A program made the position numbers and the translations under genes. A stretch of DNA of 64,000 nucleotides from Loripinus fragilis (lineage: Eukaryota; Mollusca; Bivalvia; Lucinida; Lucinidae): contig OZ026518.1 in assembly GCA_964019695.1 (NCBI GenBank), positions 84,749,950-84,813,949 on the forward strand. Reading direction: 5' to 3'. This document shows, in pieces, positions 44,791 through 55,597 of this stretch; within the stretch, counting starts at the first letter, position 1; every line of letters starts with the position of its first letter. The notes beneath the pieces were generated by a model. It ran no database searches. It was not told the DNA's origin and saw nothing but the letters and a program-made list of their open reading frames with translations.

Positions 44791-45678
44791 GGTAAAATAA
44801 TACTAAACGAATGACGAGGTTCATTGGTATTGGTTTCAGAGTTCTAAGTTGGATCTTGCACTTCCTAGGCATAGTGAAACAGCCAATACGTAAGCGCCAA
44901 AGCGCAGTACAGACACCCATCATAAGTATAGCGAGTCTAGCTATGACAAAGTTGACCTTCCGTACCTTTTATTTTCGAGCGTAGGTTCAGCAAGTGTTGT
45001 TTACGGTCCAGTTATCACACCGCACTACAACTAATATATATACATGGTTCAAGTAGTGAAGTCACTTACAGCACTCCTGTGTGTCCAAATATCTTATTTG
45101 TCCGATAGCAATGTCACTATACCGCACACAATACACAATTTGTCATATTTAATACACCATTTACAAGAAATATATTATCAAAATCCTCACGAAAATATAA
45201 ACAGTCCTGCCCCTAAGGGACATAACTGGTAAAAACATTAGGGTTCGAATATTGAAAACATCTATATAAGGAGCTCTAGCGATAAGGCGTATATTTTCCC
45301 TAGTTGACATGATTACAAAACCTAAATTTTCAAATTGGCCTAATGTTTTTAAAATTGGTCTGTTTCAGTAGTAAAATATGCATAGAAAGCATCAAAATAG
45401 GTTTCAAAGCGATTCATCATTCGAAAAGCCGTGAAAACTTGCGCCTTCTACTCCCACTCCTCATTTTACGTCTTTAGACTGGATGCCGTTTAGACGAGAG
45501 TTTTAGTAAATCCTTATCAGGTTTTCAAAAAGTAAAAGTGCTAAAATATTAAGGATATAAGTTTCCTTCATTTCCAAAACTTTGCAGCATTCCTTCTGCG
45601 CATGCGTACGGAATATACTTAAAATTGAGACGTTTGTCATTGAAAAGATGAAACTGGCGTCTTTCAGTTTGTTTTTAG
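44791..45678. other. No gene seen
   Basis: No supported feature; possibly the decayed 5' part of the same LINE next to 44790. Confidence 0.3.
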
Positions 45679-45792
45679 ATGCTTCCCCCCCCCCCCCTAG
45701 ACCCAAGATGCCCTTTGGACAATTAAATGTTGCTATACAAATATCTAACATATGTAAGAGGCGTCTTGGGCCTTGGGGGGGGGGGAAGGGGT
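45679..45792. repeat. Fold-back with C13 and G11 arms
   Basis: GATGCTT then thirteen C (45685-45697) and AGACCCAAGATGCC is mirrored by GGCGTCTTGGGCC then eleven G (45775-45785) and AAGG. The homopolymers sit opposite each other in the hairpin. Confidence 0.65.
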
Positions 45793-46274
45793 TGTATAAG
45801 CGGAAGAAGACATCAAATATCTGACAAAAAAGACCACTTTGCAAGATGGTCGTTTTTATTGTGCATCAACTGTATAAATAGTTTTACTGTACATAGCGTG
45901 ATGGGACGATTGTTTACCCTTGTTTAACGGCCTGGTTCCCGTATAGGTAACTGTATATCAAGCACAGTTGATGATCGAAATAAATTATCATTCAATAAGA
46001 AGTAGAGTTATTACATGCATTTAGGAAACCCCGTTTTAAATATACAAATTCGGGGGCAATGTTGCAACGACGGCTCGTCTATATATATTTGTTGAATGTG
46101 CCTAGATTCTCTAGTCGTTATTTCAACAAAATAAAACGATCGTCTCGTTTAGGTAGATTGCTCGCTTTATCGCTAGAAATTCTTCAATATAGATGTGCTA
46201 ATTCTGAATCATTATTTAATCAACACTGGTGATTCAACCTTGAAATGTTAATTGTTGAATAAACGTTGAATCAA
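45793..46274. other. No gene seen
   Basis: No supported feature; TTGAAT-type words start near 46230. Confidence 0.3.
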
Positions 46275-46285
46275 GGTTGGTGAAT

Positions 46286-46427
46286 GTTTGTTTTTGTTTG
46301 ATTTGATTCTTTACGCCCCATTAACATTCTTTCAGTTAAACAGAGTTGAACCAGTAATAAGCTAGGATTAATGTGTCTTGCTCAAGGACCACAACGCAGT
46401 GGTGCTGGTGAGGCTCGAACCCGCGGC
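46286..46427 (-). mobile_element. tRNA-derived SINE, 5'-truncated, with target duplication
   Basis: On the minus strand: B-box-like GGGTTCGAGCC, CACTGCGTTGTGGTCC, then the tail GGGCGTAAAGAATCAAATCA and CAAA repeats. An 11-bp target duplication GGTTGGTGAAT lies at 46275-46285 and 46428-46438. Same family as 18625 and 60551. Confidence 0.85.
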
Positions 46428-46438
46428 GGTTGGTGAAT

Positions 46439-46810
46439 CAACATGAAACAATTACATTGAATAATTATTGAATATGTATTGTTTTACCTTTCTAAAAATC
46501 ATCTGCTCTCAAATTGGATTTGTAATATTGATTCAGTATTGAATACACATTTAGCTTTTTACATTTAATCGCTATTTGTTTAATAAGTTTTGAATAATCA
46601 TTGGTATTTCAACCCTGAAATGACAATGTGAAATAAATATTGAGTTACCCTTGAAAATGTATTGATCAATATTCAACCATTATTCAATAAGAAATGAATA
46701 TCAAATCAATACCGTGTGCCTGCTGGGTGGTGTCTGATCAGGGACATTACTATTTGCTTACGGGATGGGCAATTAAAATTTGACGAAATATGAACAGTAC
46801 CATCCACAAA
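46439..46810. other. ATTGAAT-word-rich region
   Basis: ATTGAATA, TTCAACC and GTTGAAT recur on both sides of the SINE (46200-46285 and 46440-46700), so the SINE split one degenerate repeat. Confidence 0.4.
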
Positions 46811-46853
46811 GTAAGTAAGGGTGCAAAGATCAGGAAATGATACAATCAAGTAC
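46811..46853 (-). mobile_element. Family A 3'-end stub, inverted
   Basis: Only GTAAGTAAGGGTGCAAAGAT to CAATCAAGTAC, opposite in orientation to the copy that starts 85 bp to the right. Confidence 0.65.
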
Positions 46854-46937
46854 AAAGCCTAAAATAAAAAAATGAACGAATCCAACCTTAAAGAATGGAA
46901 AAATATTATCTGTATTTAATGGGTTAAATACTATTAA

Positions 46938-48150
46938 ATATTAATAATGTTTATTTTGAAAATATGGTTAGTCAAATATACCCTTCAGAACTCCAACTTA
47001 ATAAAGCCAATGCCTCTGATACCGAAGCCGCATTTTTAGACTTGCATTTGTCAATTTCTAATGGTATTGTTTCTACCAAAATTTATGATAAACGTGACGA
47101 CTTTGATTTTGAAATTGTCAATTTCCCATTTTTAGATGGTGATGTTCCTCGTTCTACATCCTATGGAGTCTATATCTCTCAACTCATTCGTTTTGCTAGA
47201 GCATCTAGCTATGTTACTGACTTCAACACTCGCAATAAATTGTTAACTCAGAAACTTCTTAAACAGGGCTATCGGTATCATAAACTTCGCAAAACATTTT
47301 CAAAATTTTATAGACGATACTTTGATTTGATTTCTAAATTCCAAGTTGGACTTAAATCTCTCTTGCGCCAAGGACTTTCGGAACCTGAATTCTATGGTGA
47401 CTTGGTGTATAAGTTGAAGAAGATTGTTGGCTCTAATAATTTTTCAGCGCAGTTCATTAAAATAATTTCCCATTATAAAAAGATTGGCTATAACATTAAT
47501 GTATTGCAACAGACTGCATGCTTGGTAGTCAACCCAATCACAGTTGGCAACTTTGCTTTCCTCTTTAATTGCACGCCGGTGGGTCGGACTTCAGACTCTA
47601 TGATGGTTCCGACTTAAAGACTTATCTATTGATGAGATGGTAGGGGCCTGATGCTTTGGCTGTTTGTCGGGCCCACCGGGGTTTACCTGTTGGATTTCTT
47701 CTGCTCCGGTATTCAGTTTAATTTACTGTTGAGTCCTTACCCTTGCTTTATCTCCTTGTTATATCTTGATTTATATGTTTTAGGAGATGATGCATTGATA
47801 AGTTAGGGGTCTTTCATGCAAACCAAATATCTATGTGTCTTGATCCACATCTGAATTAAGGGTGAGGTTGGCGCCGTTAAACCGGTTTAAGCCCTCCAGT
47901 AAAATATTTTACTGACCGTTCCAAGGCGGTACTTCTTTTGTGGATCTTTTATGTTTTTGTTCTGTCTTGTGTTTGCTATGTTTTGTGCGCGTCTGTTTAT
48001 ATGTGCTTCGTGGTCACCTGCTGGGAAAGGGCTGACCTCTTGGCTCTCGTTTGTGGTGTCTTCTGTGAGTTTGTCACTTTCCCATTGGTATCCTGGGTCA
48101 GGTGTGGTACTTGATTGTATCGATTCCTGATCTTTGCAACCTTACTTACT
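46938..48150 (+). mobile_element. Family A, best-preserved 3' copy
   Basis: 5'-truncated just after the catalytic YLDD region, open to the stop codon at 47615-47617, then a complete 3' UTR of about 530 bases. It has GGGCCCACCGGGGTTTACCT (47676), AAACCGGTTTAAGCCCTCCA (47880) and CCGTTCCAAGGCGGT (47917), and ends CTTTGCAACCTTACTTACT. It serves as the reference for the decayed copies. Confidence 0.85.
46964..47617 (+). CDS. Family A reverse-transcriptase C-terminal fragment
   Basis: 217 codons without interruption, but only the part after the catalytic Asp pair. Segments include FLDLHLSISNG (about 25-35), KRDDFDFEIVNFPFLDGDVP (44-63), YGVYISQLIRFARASS (67-82), GYRYHKLRKTFSKFYRR (101-117) and a C-terminus ending with MMVPT. 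The order matches the Penelope-like reverse-transcriptase relics at 8746-9401. It has no promoter and lacks the active site, so it is not expected to be functional; its open frame indicates a young insertion. Confidence 0.75.
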   Translation: MVSQIYPSELQLNKANASDTEAAFLDLHLSISNGIVSTKIYDKRDDFDFEIVNFPFLDGDVPRSTSYGVYISQLIRFARASSYVTDFNTRNKLLTQKLLKQGYRYHKLRKTFSKFYRRYFDLISKFQVGLKSLLRQGLSEPEFYGDLVYKLKKIVGSNNFSAQFIKIISHYKKIGYNINVLQQTACLVVNPITVGNFAFLFNCTPVGRTSDSMMVPT

Positions 48151-48983
48151 TTTAGTACACTATAAAATTAAGTGTAAATTAACACCTAAAGAGGTGGCAG
48201 CTGAGATGCCACACCTTTTGGAGTGAGCTAACACTTAGTTTCCTACTAAAACAACTTGATGCCAACATTTCTTCAGACATTCAAAAATCGGACCATCTTT
48301 ACTGTGTTAGGTTGTAAAAGACATGTCAAATCATCATGACCATCATGAGAAATATGTCCATATCTAAATAACATTATGCTGCATTTCATCTGCGCCTTCA
48401 CTGTCAGCGGTCAGTGATGGACAAAGATACATCATAATTAAAAAAATCTACCTGTTACCCCATAAAGTGCACAATTGTATTAATATGTATGGGAAAGTGT
48501 ATCAGAATGTAAAGGGCCAAGCTAATCTGGCCTGATTTTTTGGTTAAACGTGGTAAGTAACAAAATATAGGTTGTTCTAGTCAATGTCTCCATAACTAAT
48601 TTTTATGAGTTAATATGCTAAAAATAGTAGCATGTCAATCAATTTTACAGTGGTAACAGTCGATTAAAGTGACAGGACAATTTGTAACATTAAATTGACT
48701 GGGCCTTTTTTGTATCAGGTACAATTCTATGTCAAATGTTTAATGAGAGGGAGTTACTGGGTGTTATTCGGTTAACCCTCAGTCCGCCGATATATTTGGA
48801 CTGAAAATGTTGTCTGAATTAATATCTGCTGCATAATTATATTCAAGTGCACTTAAAAATAGTTTTCATTATGGAAGCAAATGCTATGAATTCTAGTCAG
48901 AATGCACCCATGGGAGCGGACGTTTCTGGGTCCACAGTGTTTGCTGTATATGAAAAATTCGTTACTGATAAATAGTTCTATGT
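48151..48983. other. No gene seen; imperfect hairpin at 48173-48238
   Basis: AAGTGTAAATTAACACCTAA and TTTGGAGTGAGCTAACACTT form an imperfect inverted pair around GGTGGCA/TGCCACACC. The rest holds nothing supportable. Confidence 0.35.
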
Positions 48984-48985
48984 AT

Positions 48986-49050
<65 letters not shown>

Positions 49051-49054
49051 GGAG
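48984..49054. repeat. (AG)n microsatellite
   Basis: About 70 bases of GA/AG with a few interruptions; polypeptides read across it are artefacts. Confidence 0.9.
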
Positions 49055-49104
49055 GCAATTATTGGGTGTTTTTCTCTTAATCGATTTTACCCGACCATGT
49101 ATTA

Positions 49105-49205
49105 TAGAATTTATTAAACATCTCGCGAAAAAAAACGATAAAATGTTCGGTAAGCCTCGCATTTTATCTCTATTCCTCAACTCGTTTGATAAATTCAATA
49201 ATGTC
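49105..49205. repeat. Repeat D, partial copy 4
   Basis: Only the inner inverted part is left: AGAATTTATTAAAC, CGATAAAATGTTCGGTAAGC, CATTTTATCTC and CTCGTTTGATAAATTCAATA. Confidence 0.6.
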
Positions 49206-49247
49206 AGAGAAAAGCTTTCGGTTGCCGAAAGGACGACCGATGAACGC

Positions 49248-49304
49248 AAGTTTAATGTTATCGATCGCTTATATAATTTATAAGCGATCGATAACGTTAA
49301 ACTT
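49248..49304. repeat. Perfect palindrome GTTATCGATCGCTTATA
   Basis: Arms AAGTTTAATGTTATCGATCG and CGATCGATAACGTTAAACTT with one mismatch, loop about CTTATATAATTTATAAG. It is followed by a direct repeat TTGGATATCAAGAGCG (49315 and 49342). Confidence 0.7.
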
Positions 49305-49305
49305 A

Positions 49306-49781
49306 GGTTGTATTTTGGATATCAAGAGCGTTAAACTAGCTTTGGATATCAAGAGCGTAGTTTTGTAACTGAAAATGCAGCTTTACATTGTTTCGTGATC
49401 TAGATTGCCGTCTACAATTGACGTTATCCATTATGTAAAAAAATAGCATTATAACACGTCTATATTTGGAAATAGGTGTTCATATTCACATTGTTTGTTC
49501 AGGGATCATAAACACGGTCATTTGAGACAACTTAGTTTACTACTATCCCAACTGATGCGTCAGTCACTGATTGATGATTTTGTTTTGTTAAGGCCGAAAC
49601 TTGTTTATGTACTAGTAAGTGATGACAGTATCATTCACCATTATATCTGTGGTATCCTTAGTAGCCTAGAAAATATTTTACCAAATGACTCTCCCATCTT
49701 TAGTTGTATGAAAAGTGATGGTCGCTAAAACAATAGCAACAACAACGAATCAATTAATAATGTATGTGAGCTTATTTAAAG
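49306..49781. other. No gene seen
   Basis: The open frame at 49495-49728 has no recognisable domain. Confidence 0.3.
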
Positions 49782-49870
49782 CATCTTCGCAAGTCAAGGG
49801 TACTAACTCCACTTCGTTCCTTACGCAGTAAGGAACGAAGTGGAGTTAGTACCCTTGGCTAGCGAAGATG
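49782..49870. mobile_element. 89-bp near-perfect hairpin element
   Basis: CATCTTCGCAAGTCAAGGGT at the left and ACCCTTGGCTAGCGAAGATG at the right; the stems run through ACTAACTCCACTTCGTTCCT to a three-base loop GCA. TTTAAAG flanks both sides (49774-49780 and 49873-49879). Confidence 0.7.
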
Positions 49871-49877
49871 GATTTAA

Positions 49878-50243
49878 AGATACTAGATCTGTAACTATGA
49901 GCATTTTTCGAAAAAAATAATTTCTTTTTAAATCATTTGTAAAAATAGAATTACGTTATGTTTTAACAATAAATATGTTCAGCACAGCTGATAACTGCAT
50001 GGAACAGTGAATTATCTAATAAAAAATGGTGATTTTTCTCTTGTTAGGAATTATCTACGTCCCTCCAATAATTCTAGACAGTTGATTTTTAACATAAATG
50101 CTGTTGTTTTGATAGATATAATTTGTTAAAATTTATGAAACTGGTAAAATGTTTACCAGAATTTGAGAATTTTAACTGTATTCTTGAAAAATAGAAACTT
50201 TATTTCCAAAATTAGAATATCAAAAGTTACAGACTTTGCAGCT
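49878..50243. mobile_element. TTAA-target MITE, copy 2
   Basis: Starts AGATACTAGATCTGTAACTA and ends AGTTACAGACTTTGCAGCT between TTAA at 49874-49877 and 50244-50247. The interior matches 5207-5573 throughout (CGTCCCTCCAATAATTCTAG, AACATAAATGC, GGTAAAATGTTTACC). Confidence 0.75.
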
Positions 50244-50504
50244 TTAACAGGTGTTGGTATACTGTATGTTGAGCCTGAACAAAATCTCATCTCACTAGAG
50301 CCATCAGTGCTCGCTTACACGAGGCATGAACGCTGCCAGAGGCATCAAACATTAGACATTGAACTCCAGTGGAAGGCTTCGTATATATACACAGCTTCAG
50401 ATGTTAAGCGGTGCTTAACTTTTGTCGCTGCGTATATATTTTGAAAGGCTGATTTTACGCATGTGCAATAATAAAAATTATCCAATGAACTTTTATGAGC
50501 TTCA

Positions 50505-50636
50505 CTGTTTGCATACAGAATATTCTATTAAGATTTGGAAGAAAAAAATAAAATACCACACAACACCCTAAAATTGGAAATAGAGTGCTCCAATTGAAAT
50601 AAGTGGGAAATTCCATTCGGCTTAAATGGGTAAATA
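50505..50636 (+). repeat. Dispersed repeat C, copy 3
   Basis: CACTGTTTGCATACAGAATA, ATACCACACAACACCCTAAA and CCATTCGGCTTAAATGGGTA align with 7005-7170 and 32880-33062. Confidence 0.5.
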
Positions 50637-50735
50637 TCGAATTTGTTATTCGTAAAGTTGTACCACCTGAATAATTCACTTCTCGCAGTCGTCTGCTTTT
50701 CTCGTCTGCTGAAATGTTGAAGAAGCCTCTATGAC

Positions 50736-50800
50736 AAACAGTGTGGACCCAGATCAGACTGCTCTTATAGGAGCAGTCTGTACTGGGTCCACGCTGTTTG
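50736..50800. repeat. Palindromic hairpin CAGACTGCTC, copy 3
   Basis: AAACAGTGTGGACCCAGATC and GGGTCCACGCTGTTTG arms around GACTGCTCTTATAGGAGCAG. It stands apart from any CTTTTCGC element, so the hairpin can move or survive alone. Confidence 0.65.
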
Positions 50801-50971
50801 CTTCTATACTTAATTCATCGGTAATGTAAGGCGATAATTTGCAGCCGACGACTTCAGCAGACGACATTTTCAGGGCATTTTTTCTTTGCGCTTTAAGGGT
50901 TAAATGAAGAAAGCCAGTGTCAAACTGTTCTATCAGCACCAAATCTGTGCAGTCATAGAAAAAGAGAAAAA

Positions 50972-51910
50972 AGTAAGTAGTATGATCAGGAAATACCACA
51001 ATCACACACTGCAGACCAACCCACGGCACCGTGAGGAAGAGCCACATAACATTTACAGTAACATTATATCCGGAAGACAATAAAAGCAAAGCAATCGGAT
51101 ATCACTTCTTCGTCAAGATGATTGCAGATCTAGGATGGACATACATGTATAGAAATGCAAACAAAACAAAGACCAACACAGAACCCCACAAACAATGGGA
51201 GGTACGTAAAACAATCAACAACAACAGAACCACCACCATAGCACGGACAGCAACAATTATAAGCTACATGTAGCGAGGGCTTAAATGCATTTTAGCGCCA
51301 AATCTTTGCCATAGAATCTGTTATTGTTAAAACACAAATATATTTAGCCTGCATGGAGGCTTCCTAACTAATGCAATGCATCATCACAGAGAAACAATCT
51401 TACACATTATAATGAAACAAAGATATGGGCTTATGATTGACAGATAGAGAGAGCTAAAGACAATCTCAAGTTCAGCTATGGTGGGCCCAACCAAAGACAA
51501 GCATCAGGCACCAACCAACAGATTTAAGCTTTATGTCATTGAGTCTGAGTACTGACCCACCGTCATGCAATTAAAGAGGAAATATAGCTATAAACCGTGA
51601 TTGTGTTAACAACCAGGCATGTAGACTGTCGCATTATATCCATGTTGTATCACTCTCTTTTATAACGTTTAATAATTGTGTTCAATTGATCACTAAAACT
51701 AGGCTTTCCAACAATTCTTTTAAATACCATAAAACATAGGTTCTGATATGCTTTGTTTCAGAAGAGTGTTTAAACAAATAGTGTATTTAACAATCAACTC
51801 TGAGTGGCTGTAATAAAATGTAGATTTTCTTCGAAGTTAATGGTATCGATAACCTTGTTTTAATAACTTAGAAGTCAAAAATTGAGACACTTGTGAATGG
51901 TAGATGCTTA
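50972..51910 (-). mobile_element. Family B copy 2
   Basis: Minus-strand order: a decayed reverse-transcriptase C-terminus (about 51910-51540), a 3' UTR with TGGGCCCACCATAGC (51493) and TTAAGCCCTCG, and the 3' end TTCCTGATCATACTACTTAC. Frames are broken throughout. It lies 35 bp after a short A-rich run. Confidence 0.7.
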
Positions 51911-52187
51911 GTTAAGTTTGGTCAGGTGCGTTTGGACCATTCCTTTCTCACCCAATCTGCCTGGCTATCTTGAAGGTACCAGGGCAATGGAAGTCCCCTT
52001 TGGATACATCAGGTATGTTCCGGTTATGTTCTCTGCGACTAATAGGTAGCTAATGGCATATGGTTGCTTCATGTCTGATCAGATTAGCAGGTGGTTGCTC
52101 GGGGCTAGTCTGAATTTTTGCTTGGCACAAAGACGATGTTACTTTCATCCACAGTCTTGCACATATGCTGCGAGATTAGAATGGCTC
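51911..52187. other. No gene seen
   Basis: Spacer; nothing supported. Confidence 0.25.
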
Positions 52188-52345
52188 TAGTCCTTAAAAC
52201 ATTTGTTCATCAATGTGTCTTTTCATATACTTCGAGCTAGTGTACTCTGATAGTCTATCTCTTAAGCCCAAAACAGAGCCATCAGAGTTAGAATAGCTCC
52301 AAATATATGAAATGGCACATTGATGAAAAAAGTTTTAAGGACTTA
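52188..52345. mobile_element. Fold-back element with TAAGTCCTTAAAAC-type ends
   Basis: TAGTCCTTAAAACATTTGTT, CATCAATGTG and TTTCATATACTTCGAGCTAG are mirrored by CTCCAAATATATGAAATGGC, CACATTGATG and AAGTTTTAAGGACTTA. Arms are about 55 bp. Confidence 0.6.
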
Positions 52346-52390
52346 TGCCAGTCTACTGCGTAAGTGACAGAACAAAGATGTCTTTCATGT

Positions 52391-52597
52391 TTAACTCTTT
52401 GCATGCTGGGTAATTTTGGTGTGTTTTGTTGTCGTTTACTTTTTTTTTCAAAAATAACGTTTTCAAACATTCGTTCAGGAACATTAATAGAGTGTAAAAT
52501 GTTGTAGATCCAGATCAGGACCGATCTTTATCCAAACTGTTTGCAAAGAGTATCAGCAAATGACAAAATTCGACGCTACTAGCAAGGATAGAGTTAA
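52391..52597. mobile_element. TTAACTC MITE, copy 2
   Basis: Starts TTAACTCTTTGCATGCTGGG, contains AGATCCAGATCAGGACCGAT and CTGTTTGCAAAGAGTATCAG, ends GCAAGGATAGAGTTAA; TTAA at both ends. Same family as the element overlapping the transporter 1 stop. Confidence 0.7.
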
Positions 52598-53139
52598 AAA
52601 AGAATAATCATTTGCAAAGAAGAGAGCACTGACCTCTCGAATATATTTAAACAATAAGACATTAATTACTATCTGTACAATAGTTTAATGGATTGGAATG
52701 ATCATTATGAATAAGTATAAAAAAATTAAGTCATAATTCTGTTAATAAGTTTTCTAACTTTATTGCGCTATTTTGAGACCATCCATGAAGTTCATTTGAA
52801 TTGTCAAAAGCGTTAGCCTTTAATAATAATTCGTAGGTCCAGGTAAGGAATTTTTGCGTAAATTGTAATTATTTTTCGTATCCATCGATCTACATATGTG
52901 TTTTGTGTGCTTTAAAGAACCGTCTCGTTGAACTAGTCATTGTCAGAGCTTTTTTGTTTCGTCCCCTCGACCCTAAGTCTGAAAAAAAATCCCGTAAGTC
53001 TACTATTTAAAAAAAATCTGGCCTTGTAGGTTATTTTGACATTAACATCTGGTTTTATAATATTTCAGCTTGTCAATGATATAATAAGCAGTTCGAGATA
53101 TGAATTGTAATCTATTTTAAGTTGGCCAATTGGACAGCC
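52598..53139. other. No gene seen
   Basis: AT-rich spacer. Confidence 0.3.
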
Positions 53140-53440
53140 ATATTTTTTAATGATACGTCACCATTTGAACAAATCCAAACCACCAAAAAGCCCTGATGTC
53201 CAACACCAAATTTCAGTTTAATACGACTCGCGGCTCAGTTAAGACAATTACTTGAAATCCTATTTTCAAGAAAGCTGCTATGGCGGTCATATAAGCTGTC
53301 GTGACATCACCATTTGAACAAATCTGAACAAACCCGATGGATTGATGATCTACACGATAATTCAGCCTGAAGTGGCAAGCGGTCTCGGGAAGCAAAATAT
53401 AAATCATCAAGGTGCCCACCATGGCGGCATTTTTGTTGTG
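53140..53440. repeat. Degenerate tandem repeat, about 130-bp unit
   Basis: CGTCACCATTTGAACAAATC (53157) recurs as CATCACCATTTGAACAAATC (53303), each followed by AAAYCCGATG/AAAGCCCTGATG and a CAGTTTAAT/CAGCCTGAA block. At least two units. Non-coding. Confidence 0.5.
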
Positions 53441-53466
53441 ACAGAGCCCTTTGAGGAAATCAAAAA

Positions 53467-54128
53467 AAGTAGTGATGAGTATGATCAGGAAATACCATAA
53501 TCACAAACTGCAGACAAACCCATGGCACCACGAAGAATAGCAACACAACAATCACGAGATACCAGGAAGGCAAACTAAGCAAAGCAACCAGCCCTCTCTT
53601 CCCCATCAAGACGATTGCAAAACTAGAATTGACATAAAGTAACGCACCACAAAACATAGAGCAATTACATAATCCCACAATGGGAGTTACATTCAACAAC
53701 GAATCAACAACAAATTAACCACCGCCTTAGAACGGACAGCAGCCTAAGCCACTGGGGGCTTAAAACAGTTTACTGGTACCAAATCTTCTCCCTAGATTCT
53801 GCTAATGTCGAAGCACAAAAATGTTAAGCTCGCATGGAGGCTTCCTAACTGTTGTAATGTATCATCATGGGGAAACATTCCAATCAAAATAACATACTAT
53901 GATGAAACAAAGAATAGGAATCACGACTCACAGATAGTCAGAGCTAAAGAAAACCTCAAGTTGAGCCACGGTGGACCCAGCTACAGATAAGCATCATGCA
54001 CCAACCCACCGATTAAAGCTTTACGTCAGAGCCGTCATTGAGTCTGAGGCCTGACCCACCGTCTTGCAATTAAAGAGGAAACCACAGCTATAAACCGTGA
54101 TTGGGATTAAAACCAGACATGCAGACTA
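53467..54128 (-). mobile_element. Family B copy 3
   Basis: 3' end GTATGATCAGGAAATACCAT (plus-strand view) through ACCGCCTTAGAACGGACAGC, GCATGGAGGCTTCCTAACT, CTCAAGTTGAGCCACGGTGG and the reverse-transcriptase terminus near 54020-54125. 5'-truncated at GCATGTCTGGT, near where copy 1 begins. Confidence 0.7.
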
Positions 54129-54544
54129 TACTGAACCACACTTCTAACGCAAAATCAACCTGAACCTTAAATATTACATATATTGTTTTATCCGTTATAA
54201 CGCAATTTTATCCAAAATTAAAACACTTATTGATGAAAATGAAAGTAGAACTTCATCAGTCAATCATTCCCTTTTAATCATAACCTTATTTGGTGAATGT
54301 CTGCCATAACCCTTGAACTGTACAATGATTTCGGCAAGACATCGCATATTAATTTAAGTTACATTCATGAAACATTTTGCGTTGGAAGTGTGGGTCAGCA
54401 TAGATGTCACACAAAACGTCAGCATTATACGACTTGCTGGCCAGAATATATTCTAATGGTCAAAATATGGCCACCCACACTATGCTTTATCTTACCACAA
54501 TTTAGCATATGTATGATGACAGAATGTTGCGGTCACTCACCAAC

Positions 54545-55261
54545 TCGTGTTTATGTGTAGTTCACATGAAACTGACCTTCCTAACTTATTAAATGCATTA
54601 TTACAGAGACTATACAATCAAAGCATATAAACTGTGATAAAACAAGAAAATGGATCATAACTCACAGACAGTCAAGGCTAATTAGTTGAGGCATGGTTAG
54701 CTCAACAAATTACAAACACCAGACACCACCCAATCGATGATAGGTTTAGGTCAGGATCGTCATTGGATTAAAACATAGCTTTTAACCTTAATTGGGGGTT
54801 TATAGCCAGGTTTATAACCAACTAATTTATATTTTTATTATAAGTTAGTTATATATTATTATTGAATTGATCAGAAAAAAAGGCTCTCCATCGATTCTTT
54901 TGATTTCATAAGTTGAACCGCTATAGAATATTAGCTCTGATATGGCCTCGCGCAGAAGAGTTTGGAAACCAACAGTATACTAAACAATCAACCCAGGGTG
55001 TCCTGTGGTAGAATTTGAATAAATAGTATTATGTCGATCAATAGCTTTGTAAAGCAGTCAAATATTATTTTCTATCGTTGAAGTACTACCATTGGAACAT
55101 GCTCTTTCAAAACGATAAGTTGTGCAATATATACATGCACACCATGAGATATGGTACAAGGTACATCTTCCAGAAAACGTAACATTTCCAAAATTAAACT
55201 TACCTCTCTTACCATCAAACTTAGTTTCTGAATTAGCAGAGTTGACTTGGAAAGACGTTTC
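54545..55261 (-). mobile_element. Family B copy 4, joined to a family A end
   Basis: Contains degraded 3' UTR (54545-54720) and reverse-transcriptase remnants up to 55261, where it meets a family A 3' end with no spacer. Its own extreme 3' end is lost. Confidence 0.65.
55090..55261 (-). pseudogene. Family B reverse-transcriptase fragment
   Basis: Two alternating frames give KRGKFNFGNVTF and then GVHVYIAQLI with FERACSNGS, the counterparts of family A KRDDFDFEIVNF and GVYISQLIRFARASS. The frame changes at least once within 60 codons, so it is inactive. It shows that family B shares the family A protein architecture. Confidence 0.6.
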
Positions 55262-55345
55262 CAAGTAAGTAAGGGTGTAAAGATCTGGAACCGATCGATA
55301 CAATCAAGTACCACAACTGACCCAGGATACCAAAGGGAAACTACA
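55262..55345 (-). mobile_element. Family A 3'-end fragment at an A/B junction
   Basis: GTAAGTAAGGGTGTAAAGAT to CCCAGGATACCAAAGGGAAA, abutting family B at 55261/55262 in the same orientation as the tandem seen at 20250/20251. Confidence 0.65.
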
Positions 55346-55492
55346 TCCAGAATGTCACTCAAAAGGCACCGGAAAGTGTATAACTAACCAATGCAATGGT
55401 GTTTTGGCACGGAACATAGTCCCGCAAATAAAATCACAAGTGTTCGATCGAGGGAGGGTGTGGGGCGGTTACCTAATTACATGTAGTGGATG

Positions 55493-55597
55493 CAACTCTT
55501 TGCATTCTGGGTATGTTTTCATGCAATCTGTCGTCTGCTGATCGAAGTGTTTGCAAAGGTTATCAGAAGACGACACTAACTAGTAAACAAATAGTTA
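55493..55597. mobile_element. TTAACTC MITE, internally deleted copy 3
   Basis: CAACTCTTTGCATTCTGGGT and GTGTTTGCAAAGGTTATCAG to AAATAGTTAA. The centre is missing. Confidence 0.6.
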
